Source of the DNA: JBBQWZ01 sp043788745
Lineage (GTDB): Bacteria > Acidobacteriota > Terriglobia > Bryobacterales > Bryobacteraceae
Direction of reading: 5' to 3'
Assembly: GCA_043788745.1 (NCBI GenBank)
Contig: JAYVTO010000236.1
Coordinates: 1 to 30,536, forward strand
DNA length: 30,536 bases
A program made the translations under genes and the position numbers. The first letter of the stretch is position 1. Every line of letters begins with the position of its first letter. The notes under the pieces were generated by a model. That model was given only the letters and a program-made list of their open reading frames with translations, was not told where the DNA came from and ran no database searches. Below, piece after piece: positions 24,124-30,536 of this stretch.

Positions 24124-27100
24124 CTAGAAGTACAGCTTTAACGCGAACTGGAAGTTGCGCGGTCCGCCGGTATTAAAGATTGGATTGAAACCCGCTCCAC
24201 TCCCAATGTTTGTGCCAAGGCTGCTGTTCGCCATGTTCGGTGTCGTGCCGAACGTCGAGTTGTTCAATGTGGCGGTCTCCGGCCCGAAACTGGGGTGATT
24301 CACGACATTGAACAGGTCGGCTTGCAGGCGCAGCCGGATGCTTTCGCGAATGGGGATGTCGCGATGAAACGAAAGGTCTAATTCCTGCAACGGAAAGGCG
24401 CGGACGACATTGCGCCCGAGGTTGCCTGAAATCGCTTGCGTGCCAACCGGCAACGGCGTACAAAAAGCACCCTTCGCATTCGTTGCCGTCGGTGCGACGC
24501 AGCCCGCCGAGGCAGTTGCGGACGCCGCTACCGGGGCAGTATTCAACCCTCGGCCGCCAGGGCATCGCTGTCCGCCGTTCAGGGATGCACAGTCCGATCC
24601 GGATACGTAAACCGGAACTCCGGGTATGAGATTGGGTCGCTGGCTATAGCTGGTGCCGCCGATCGAGCCCGTGCTGCCAGTGAGAAGGTCGAGAGGGGGC
24701 GCCGACTGGTAGTGATAAATCGGAGCCACCGACCAGTAGCCGAGGATCGCGCGGGCGAACCGGTTCTCTGGGCTTGGGATGTTGTAGACGAGCGAAAAGC
24801 CAAAGGTGTGCCGGATATCGAAGTCTGAATCCCCACGCAGCAGCGCGACGGGCGAGCCAGCGGCAAGCGTAGCCGCCGTCGGTAATGCGATCGTTGCGAT
24901 CTGGCTGTTCACCGAAGCATCGTCGATCGAATGTGACCAAGTGTAGGACCCGAGTGCGGATAGCCCACCAGAGAACTGACGCTGGAACTTGGTCTGCAAG
25001 GAATGGTACCTCGACTCAGAAAAGTTGCCGATGATAACCAGCGAGTCCGGCGTTACGACACCGGTCAACGAATTGATCTGCGCAAACACGGCCGGGTTCC
25101 CCTTGGTCGCTGGATACAACATATTGCCGATCAGCCGTCTGCCCATCGCCCCGACATAGCTGGTCGTGAGGCTTTGCCTTGCTCCAATTTGTTGCTCTAC
25201 CGTGACATTTGCCTGATGAACAATCGGAAGCTTGAAATTGGGATCAATCAGGTTATCTTGCCCGCCATTGCTGACCGGCAAGACGAGTCTGGCCGGTGGG
25301 GGAGTCACGTAGGCGGCGTTCGCCACGGAAATCGGATATTGAATGATGGAGGCGCTGGCGCCTGACCCAACGTTGTTGTAGCGCCCATTAAATGGGTTGC
25401 TCAGCGAGCCGCCGACCTGCGCGCCCGTGTCGTAGAAGAGGCCGTATCCGGCGCGAAGCACGCGGCCCCACTTGGGGTTTGTCGAAAGCTGATACGCGAC
25501 ACCAATGCGCGGCGAGAAATTGCCCCATGTAGTCGCAAAGGCCGGCGTGCCGAACGGATTGATTTCGATGCCGGACAGATTCGCAGGATTGTACGTGGAA
25601 CTCTTCACGGAAAAGCCCGGGTTGTCGCTGGTCCACTGGAACGCGGGATTGATCTCCCACCGAACACCGTACGTGAGCGTCAGGCGACTGGTTGCTTTCC
25701 ACGTGTCCTGGGCGTACGAGGAATACTGTTTGTAGCGAAAATGTTGGACGAAGTTGTGCTGGATGTTGGACGTCGTAGCCTGCCCGCAGAAATAGCCAGG
25801 CACGGCATTGCCTGCCCCTGCCGGCAGCTTCGAGGCGGGGCAAACATTCGCAACGGAGGGAAAGCCCGGCAACGCCGTTGTCGTTTGCGCGAAGGTGTTG
25901 TTCTCGTTAAAAACGGACTGGTTGAACGCCGGATCCAGTTGGCGGTAATCTACGCCGAACTTCAATCGGTGAGATCCTTTGACCCACGAAAAGTTGTCTG
26001 TATAATTTCGCTGATCGTTCCCGTTATCGGCTTGTACCGGCGCAAGCACCAGCGTATCCGTTGGCAGGCCGGCGATCTGAATCGCCATCGTACCGGGATT
26101 CGATAGATACTCCGACGCTGGTTGCGCAAAGCCTGCCGGATAGATCGTACGCAACGAACCGGCGAACCGAATGGGGTTCACACCTTTCACAAGAGTCGTG
26201 TGAGTGAAGTTGAAGTGGACATCGTTGCTCATCGAATTGTTGATTGCCCAAGTCCAGCCCGCCGTGTAGACGTCGTTGCCGTCGTTCAGTTGAGTCCGGG
26301 TGACGCTGTTGTTGACGGCAAGGGCGGAGGGCGAATGGCCATGGCGCCCAAACAGAGTCATGTTCTTGTGAAGGCTGTAGTCGAATCGAACGCTAGTCGA
26401 ATCGAGATTCGTTCTTCCTGGAAAGCTGGCCGTATAGTTCAATGCGCACGTCGCGAATGAGGTGCAGGGCGTGCTGGGGTTGCCGTCGGGAAGAGGATAG
26501 GCGTTCGCGAACTGCGCCATGTAGCCGGGGACACCGCCGTTGGCGGCCGCTGCGAGGTCTCGCGCAGCCTGCGTGGGAACCTTCTTCACCGAGGGGCTGG
26601 GGGCATTCAGTCGCAGGCCTTCGTAGGAAACAAAAAAGAACAACTTGTTTCTGATGATCGGCCCGCCTGCGACGCCGCCAAAATCGTTCTGCTGGACGAC
26701 GCCGCGCGCCTTGGCCGCTGCGTTGAGAAACCAGTCGTTGGCGTCCAATACGGTGTTACGGAAGTAGTCAAAGACGTCTCCATGGATCGCGTTCGTACCG
26801 CCGCGCGAGACCAACGAGATCTGTCCTCCGGGCGAACGCCCGAACTCAGGAGCGAAGCTAGATGTCGAAATGCGAAATTCCTGCAAGGCGTCAATCGACA
26901 CCATATTGTTGAACCCGCCCGTGGACGAATTTGTGGGTGTGGATCCGGTGCCGTTCGAACTGAGCGATCCCAATATCGGAGACGCCACGTTCGCACTCAC
27001 GCCATCCACCGTAAAATAGCTCGTGTCGGAGCGCTGTCCGTTGACGACAAACTGGCCGGTACTGCCCGTGCCGGCACCGACCGTTGCAACGCCGGGAGAG

Positions 27101-27573
27101 AGTCCGATGAGGCCCTGATAGCTCCGTCCGTTCAAGGGCATGTTCTCGACAACTTGCCGCTCGATGACGGTACCGACCGTGGCGTCTTCCTTATTTACCG
27201 TAACGCCGGTGGCCGAAACGGTGATCGTATCCGTCGTCGATCCTATCTCCATCTTCAAGCTCTGCGAGATTGCGTCCTGCACGTGGACCACGAGATTCGT
27301 TTCGACAAGTTCCTTGAACCCCTGGCTCCTTGCGGTCAGGCGGTAGGTGCCTGGTGGAACAATCGGAAAGGAATAGAGCCCAACATCGTTTGTTCGCGTC
27401 GACTGCGAGACGTTGGTTTCGACGTTAAGAACCGTGATCGTCGCGCCCGCAACCGCCGCGCCGCTCGGGTCGGTCACCGTTCCGGAAAGCGACGCCGATG
27501 ATTGGGCAAACATCGGGTACTCGACCGCCACGAAGAACGCAACAAAAAATGCAGCAATGCATCGTGTTCGCAT
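24124..27573 (-). CDS. TonB-dependent outer-membrane receptor (Oar-like) with N-terminal carboxypeptidase-regulatory domain
   Basis: 1,149 residues from the ATG at 27573, chosen for GGAGGGG seven bases upstream and a signal peptide (RTRCIAAFFVAFFVAVEYPMFAQ). Residues ~28-110 are a CarboxypepD_reg-like domain (SLSGTVTDPSGAAVAGATIT, then TYRLTARSQGFKELV). The plug follows, with IERQVVENMPLNGRSYQGLI and VNGQRSDTSYFTVDGV. The barrel fills the rest (RGGTNAIHGDVFDYFRNT, FRYKQYSSYAQDTWKATSRL, TFGFSLVYNI) and ends in LKLYF, the aromatic C-terminus used for outer-membrane insertion. Length and order match Oar-like receptors of Acidobacteria, which take up peptides, glycans or other large substrates using TonB energy. 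It leads a set with the YVTN propeller and S9 peptidase. Its stop is TAG. The substrate cannot be read. Confidence 0.9.
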   Translation of the reverse strand: MRTRCIAAFFVAFFVAVEYPMFAQSSASLSGTVTDPSGAAVAGATITVLNVETNVSQSTRTNDVGLYSFPIVPPGTYRLTARSQGFKELVETNLVVHVQDAISQSLKMEIGSTTDTITVSATGVTVNKEDATVGTVIERQVVENMPLNGRSYQGLIGLSPGVATVGAGTGSTGQFVVNGQRSDTSYFTVDGVSANVASPILGSLSSNGTGSTPTNSSTGGFNNMVSIDALQEFRISTSSFAPEFGRSPGGQISLVSRGGTNAIHGDVFDYFRNTVLDANDWFLNAAAKARGVVQQNDFGGVAGGPIIRNKLFFFVSYEGLRLNAPSPSVKKVPTQAARDLAAAANGGVPGYMAQFANAYPLPDGNPSTPCTSFATCALNYTASFPGRTNLDSTSVRFDYSLHKNMTLFGRHGHSPSALAVNNSVTRTQLNDGNDVYTAGWTWAINNSMSNDVHFNFTHTTLVKGVNPIRFAGSLRTIYPAGFAQPASEYLSNPGTMAIQIAGLPTDTLVLAPVQADNGNDQRNYTDNFSWVKGSHRLKFGVDYRQLDPAFNQSVFNENNTFAQTTTALPGFPSVANVCPASKLPAGAGNAVPGYFCGQATTSNIQHNFVQHFRYKQYSSYAQDTWKATSRLTLTYGVRWEINPAFQWTSDNPGFSVKSSTYNPANLSGIEINPFGTPAFATTWGNFSPRIGVAYQLSTNPKWGRVLRAGYGLFYDTGAQVGGSLSNPFNGRYNNVGSGASASIIQYPISVANAAYVTPPPARLVLPVSNGGQDNLIDPNFKLPIVHQANVTVEQQIGARQSLTTSYVGAMGRRLIGNMLYPATKGNPAVFAQINSLTGVVTPDSLVIIGNFSESRYHSLQTKFQRQFSGGLSALGSYTWSHSIDDASVNSQIATIALPTAATLAAGSPVALLRGDSDFDIRHTFGFSLVYNIPSPENRFARAILGYWSVAPIYHYQSAPPLDLLTGSTGSIGGTSYSQRPNLIPGVPVYVSGSDCASLNGGQRCPGGRGLNTAPVAASATASAGCVAPTATNAKGAFCTPLPVGTQAISGNLGRNVVRAFPLQELDLSFHRDIPIRESIRLRLQADLFNVVNHPSFGPETATLNNSTFGTTPNMANSSLGTNIGSGAGFNPIFNTGGPRNFQFALKLYF

Positions 27574-27919
27574 GAAACTACCCCTCCGTCGATTGGTACT
27601 CGAAATGTGGCGAGTCAGCCGCTGAAACGATCCGGCCAAACGCAATCCGGACCATCGCCGGTCTGCAAGCTTTGACAGCCGTCCAAGCCAACCTGGAATC
27701 GGCTCCAGGCCGACGGAAACACAAGAGTACGAAATTGACTGTGACGCCCGATACGTTTTAGACAATACAGAGATCATGATCCGTGAAGCCAGCCTCTATT
27801 TGGCGACGCTGTAGCGAGAAGCTTATTGGCAGGCTGCTTATAAGTCAAGCCTGTAATCGTAGAATGCAGTTATCGACAAAACCGATTGTGCCAAACCGCC
27901 GAGTGCCTATTGGGCGCGC
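27574..27919. promoter_or_regulatory. Upstream region of the TonB-YVTN-S9 set
   Basis: 346 bp with no supported gene. Minus-strand signals that could drive the set are TTGACT at 27843-27848 and TAAGCT at 27820-27825, spaced by 17 bp, which would leave a ~240-nt leader. A small hairpin CCTGGA-N6-TCCAGG at 27692-27709 lies in that leader. The -10 is weak (3 of 6), so the promoter is tentative. Confidence 0.3.
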
Positions 27920-28285
27920 CTACGGTTTCGAGCGCTTGGAAAAGATCCGGCCTCCGCCCATGATCTGGTACTGAACGATCCGCGTGTTCCGGACGCAGCG
28001 CGCTGCGTTGTTCGACCACTGCTCGCTCGTCCATAACTTCGTTCCATCGGCGGGATCGAGCGCCGTTTGCACACCGGCAGAATTTCCGATGAATGCCAAG
28101 CCTCGTTCGTTTAGGCAGGTATAGGGTTGCGTTCCTGGAAAGATCGTTTGCGGCGCGCCGAACGTGTTCGGTGGATCCGAGTTTCGGCGGGTCCAGAGCA
28201 GAAGAGACAGGCTCGCATTCTCGTTCGCCGTGGCCGCGACGATTCCAACATTCCCGTTCGTATTGGCCCGCTGCTCAAGAATCAC
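27920..28285 (-). pseudogene. Possible fragment of an exported propeller-type protein
   Basis: A 121-residue frame whose GTG start overlaps the helicase remnant's stop, with no ribosome binding site or signal peptide. It reads VGIVAATANENASLSLLLW, FGAPQTIFPGTQPYTC, then GLAFIGNSAGVQTALDPADG and TKLWTSEQWSNNAA, ending in MGGGRIFSKRSKP. The ALDPADGTKLW phrase resembles a PQQ-type propeller blade. I do not recognise the family firmly, and the start is probably an accidental fusion to island debris. Confidence 0.3.
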
Positions 28286-29400
28286 CTTTTTGGCTCCCAG
28301 TAGCTACACTTTCGACTTCGATTTCGGGGTCTGCTTCCATTTCATAGCCGATGGCGCGGTAACCCTTCAGACGCTTTTCGTACATCCGGCCCAGCATCGG
28401 GACGTGCACATCCACGTAGTCGAACACCCGGACAACTCTCTTCCGGTGGTGAATCCGGTGCAGCCGCCCGACGTACTGCTGTAGCGGGCCACGCCACGAG
28501 ATGGGCATTGTGAGGAACAGCGTGTCGAGCCGAGAGTCGTCGAATCCTTCACCGATGTAGCTTCCGGTTGCGAGCAAAACTCGCGGCGCCCCCTCGGGAA
28601 TCGACGCCAGCTTCTCCATGATGGAGTGCCGTTGCTTCTTCCCCTGCCGCCTTTCAAAATCAGCACGTCTTGCCAAGCGCTCAAGATGGTCTGTGCGGTT
28701 GGTCAGCACGAGGGGATTGTGCCCCTGACGAATTGCTTGGGCGATATCCGTCACGATTTGCTGGTTTCGCTCTTTGTTAACCACCAATCCCGCATAGGCG
28801 TCGTGAATACTGAGTTCGGTAATCTCAGGGGTATCCGGAAATCGGTTTGTGTCGGCAACACCAGGTGCCGAAAGGGCGAACGCGCAGCGGCCTCGCGGGC
28901 GCTCAAGTCGAACCGGATCGGTCCGCACTGCATGAAAATGATCGACTGATGACCATCTTTTCGGACCGGCGTTGCCGTCAGACCGACGATATATTTGGCT
29001 TTGACCTGCCTCATCACCTGCTCGAAACTGAAAGCCCGTATTCGGCGACGCAGTCCCTCACTTCACCCTTCTTTGCAAGCTGTGAAGTAGGGCTACGTCG
29101 ATCAATCCCGTCCGGGCGTCCTTGCCGCCCGCGACCTTGCCGATGGCTTTCAAGGGAATGTCTAGAAATACAGCGAGACGCGCGCGCCATTGTTCTAGCA
29201 AGGTTTGGCGATGGACCAAGATCAGCGTATTGACTCCGCGTTTTGCTATCAAATTGGCAGCTACCCCCGTCTTGCCAAACGCGGTGGGCACGATTTCTTC
29301 GCGGATCCGCTGACCCTCTGCGAGGGTGCCTTCCAGTCTTGGCCAAAGATCGTGCTCATCTTGCATGAAACCGCTCCTGGCGACAGGGGCACGGGCTTTA
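28275..29400 (-). pseudogene. Broken superfamily-2 helicase of the TOTE-conflict-system type
   Basis: Reading three frames in order on the minus strand rebuilds a helicase. Motif I is VPTAFGKTGVAANLIAKRGV, with NTLILVHRQTLLEQWRARL, around 29290-29190. A frameshift near 29070 leads to KKGEVRDCVAEYG. The next residues are missing: the sequence jumps near 29032 to SFEQVMRQVKAKYIVGLTAT, so the expected DECH (Walker B) box and about 13 residues are gone. Then come PVRKDGHQSIIFMQCGPIRF, a frameshift near 28833, PLVLTNRTDHLERLA, a pair of compensating shifts near 28640-28690, LLATGSYIGEGFDDSRLDTL, WRGPLQQYVGRLHRIHH and VPMLGRMYEKRLKGYRAIGY. The TATPVRKDGH-IIFMQCGPIRF and RMxEKRLxGYRAIGY phrases are those of helicases linked to archaeo-eukaryotic primase domains in TOTE systems. 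No primase is present. It cannot be functional. Confidence 0.75.
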
Positions 29401-29763
29401 TGAAAGTCCAGGGTTGATTACCGAGAACCCCGAGAACCCCGAGAACCCCTCCTGTGTGGCAACCTCACAGAGATTCTTATCTGCCGCGTCAAAATGATCC
29501 ACCAGTTTCTGATTCCGCAATTCCAGCGCGACTGCCAGTTGCAGAGCGTCGAGGGCACGGAGACGGAAGTCGAACTCATAACGCCCAACGAGCGATTCTG
29601 CCATAGCAAATTCCGATTCCGCCACCGAAAAAACCTCCAGTTTGCCGATCACGATATCTTTTCGAAATTGACGCAAGAACACGGCCGCGCCATCTCGGGT
29701 AATGGATCGCATTCGCACTTTGATCGCAAAGGCCGAGGTTAGTTCAGTCGCAGTAAGGCGCAA
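29398..29763 (-). pseudogene. Truncated PIN-domain (VapC-type) toxin
   Basis: 121 residues if a TTG at 29763 were used, but the first PIN strand with its catalytic Asp is missing, and upstream sequence belongs to the oppositely oriented integrase remnant. What remains is family-like: LTATELTSAFAIKVRM (acidic residue 2), LRALDALQLAVALELRNQ (residue 3) and VDHFDAADKNLCEVATQEG (residue 4). PIN toxins are ribonucleases needing all four acids, so this copy should be inactive. The normal ending EGFSVINP is stretched by extra Gly-Phe-Ser units from a 9-bp tandem repeat. No antitoxin gene is seen beside it. Confidence 0.6.
29421..29447. repeat. Three tandem copies of a 9-bp unit
   Basis: CCGAGAACC occurs three times without spacing, at 29421-29429, 29430-29438 and 29439-29447. 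On the minus strand it encodes Gly-Phe-Ser three times near the C-terminus of the PIN remnant, keeping the frame. It is a slippage-type expansion. Confidence 0.8.
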
Positions 29764-29796
29764 GCTTCGGACGGGTTGCCCTCTGCGTTCACGATT

Positions 29797-30308
29797 CGAT
29801 CGACAACGAGCGTGCCGATCTCCGACGTCGCAACGTTAGAGATCGCGAATCGGAAGCGGCGAACTCTTTCTATACGCGGCCAAGGATGGCGCGGCGGTCA
29901 GGATGCCACTGCCCGCGATCATAATGAGCGCGCTGGCCGTAGTGCCGCACACCGAAGGCGCACTAGATGACTGCAAATACATTGTTTGGACCGGGCTTGG
30001 ATCGAAGAAAGGCCACGTTTCGACCGTCGGTCGTTCTCTCCACTCAGTTTTTCGAAAGAGCGGAGTGGAAGGGGCAACCGCACACCGGTTCCGCCACACG
30101 CTCGCTACCGAAATCCTAGGGAATGGGGGACCATCGAAGACGCCGCGAACGTCTTGTGTGGCAGCCCCGCCGTGATTCGCAAGAACTACGTCAAGTGGAG
30201 TGTAACTTATCAGGCTCGCACAACGGAACTGATGAGGCGCATCCATGGCACGCCATTGGCACACGAGGATTTTCAGCCTGTAAGTGCTGAAAACGAATGG
30301 ACAAATTC
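29797..30308 (+). pseudogene. C-terminal remnant of a tyrosine integrase
   Basis: Three stretches in two frames line up with the catalytic half of a phage-type integrase: VPISDVATLEIANR, then after a shift near 29850 GELFLYAAKDGAAVRMPLP, YIVWTGLGSKKGHVSTVGRS and GATAHRFRHTLATEILGNGG, then after a second shift near 30130 TIEDAANVLCGSPAVIRKNY and VKWSVTYQARTTELMRRIHG. Box II (HRFRHT) and the nucleophile Tyr in IRKNY are kept. The box I Arg expected before ISDVA is a Pro. The N-terminal half is absent. It points at and abuts tRNA-Ser, the usual insertion target, so it marks the end of an old integrated element. Confidence 0.78.
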
Positions 30309-30398
30309 TGGCGGTGAGGGTGGGATTCGAACCCACGGAACCCGTGAAGGTTCAACGGTTTTCGAGACCGTCCGATTCAACCGCTCTCGCACCTCACC
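30309..30398 (-). tRNA. tRNA-Ser(CGA)
   Basis: 90 nt with CCA encoded. The acceptor stem GGTGAGG (30392-30398) pairs with CCTCACC (30313-30319), followed by discriminator G. The anticodon loop CTCGAAA gives anticodon CGA (template at 30362-30364), reading UCG. The T arm is GTGGGTTCGAATCCCAC. The long variable arm is as expected for a class II serine tRNA. All helices look intact, so the tRNA is functional although an integrase once used this site. Protein frames crossing it on the other strand (GGEGGIRTHGT...) are artefacts of the tRNA. Confidence 0.93.
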
Positions 30399-30405
30399 GC
30401 CTACT

Positions 30406-30434
30406 AGTTTATCTGACTTCGCCGAGGACCGCAA
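30406..30434 (-). promoter_or_regulatory. Promoter of tRNA-Ser(CGA)
   Basis: On the minus strand, -35 TTGCGG (30429-30434), a 17-bp spacer and -10 TAAACT (30406-30411). The start site would lie within about a base or two of the mature tRNA 5' end at 30398, leaving little or no leader to process. Both boxes match consensus at 4 of 6 positions. Confidence 0.45.
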
Positions 30435-30446
30435 ATTCTAGTCTTG

Positions 30447-30504
30447 TCTAATGCAGGATGAGCCTGAAGGAGGGCCTGTTTCTAACGCAGGATGAGCCTG
30501 AAGG
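30447..30504. repeat. Two 24-bp direct repeats
   Basis: TCTAATGCAGGATGAGCCTG AAGG at 30447-30470 and the same with one change (TCTAACGCAGGATGAGCCTG AAGG) at 30481-30504, spaced 10 bp apart. They lie just past tRNA-Ser. They could be recombinase or regulatory binding sites, or the start of a larger repeat beyond the window. Only two copies are visible, so this is not evidence of a CRISPR array. Confidence 0.7.
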
Positions 30505-30506
30505 GG

Positions 30507-30536
30507 CGCATGCTAGGGATTGATCATCAGCATGCG
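30507..30536. repeat. Inverted repeat at the window edge
   Basis: CGCATGCT at 30507-30514 and AGCATGCG at 30529-30536 form a perfect 8-bp stem around a 14-nt loop that contains the palindrome TGATCA. The right arm ends exactly at the edge, so the stem may continue. Each arm contains the palindrome GCATGC. Confidence 0.6.

Noticed and set aside
29986..30441. Plus-strand frame running through the tRNA (GGEGGIRTHGT...)
   Set aside because: The phrase is the well-known antisense translation of a tRNA; only the part before 30309 is integrase-like.
30447..30504. CRISPR array
   Set aside because: Only two imperfect repeats with a 10-bp gap and no cas genes; spacer length is wrong.

Overview
The window looks like chromosomal DNA of an acidobacterium of the Bryobacterales / Solibacter type. 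This is inferred from high GC, an NHL-repeat protein ending in the Solibacter-type C-terminal domain (TIGR03437), an Oar-like TonB-dependent receptor with an N-terminal carboxypeptidase-regulatory-like domain, BNR and YVTN beta-propeller proteins, and many secreted proteins. No taxonomic marker gene is present.

Layout. (1) 1-4022, minus strand: a phage DNA-packaging block, read right to left as a TerS-like protein, the large terminase, a portal-like protein and a partial downstream structural protein. A 184-bp inverted-repeat element fills the terminase-portal gap. (2) 4023-5216: about 1.2 kb without a credible gene, holding direct repeats and hairpins. (3) 5217-9804: a divergent pair, a secreted matrixin-type metalloprotease (minus) and an NHL/TIGR03437 beta-propeller (plus). 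(4) 9805-11169: a gene graveyard with a BNR remnant, a TIGR03437 tail and a transposase remnant. (5) 11170-14024, plus: a Tat-exported G8-domain protein and two small exported proteins. (6) 14034-19784, minus: LysR regulator, threonine synthase-like enzyme, GNAT acetyltransferase and a large BNR/Vps10-like exported protein broken by one frameshift and two TAG codons. (7) 19877-20956, plus: a PepSY-type membrane protein divergent from the LysR gene, apparently on a leaderless transcript. (8) 20963-27573, minus: a compact set of TonB-dependent receptor, YVTN propeller and S9 peptidase, which reads like a peptide capture-and-digest operon. (9) 27920-30536: a decayed island with a propeller-like fragment, a broken helicase of the TOTE-conflict-system type lacking its DECH box, a truncated PIN toxin and a frameshifted tyrosine integrase, abutting an intact tRNA-Ser(CGA).

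No complete new defence system is present. The strongest lead is the decayed TOTE-type helicase / PIN / integrase island at tRNA-Ser: intact relatives at the same tRNA in sister genomes could show the whole system. Other items worth checking are the leaderless PepSY promoter, the double-TAG BNR gene, the inverted-repeat element in the packaging operon and the hairpin array beside it. All family assignments come from reading motifs by eye; no search was run.
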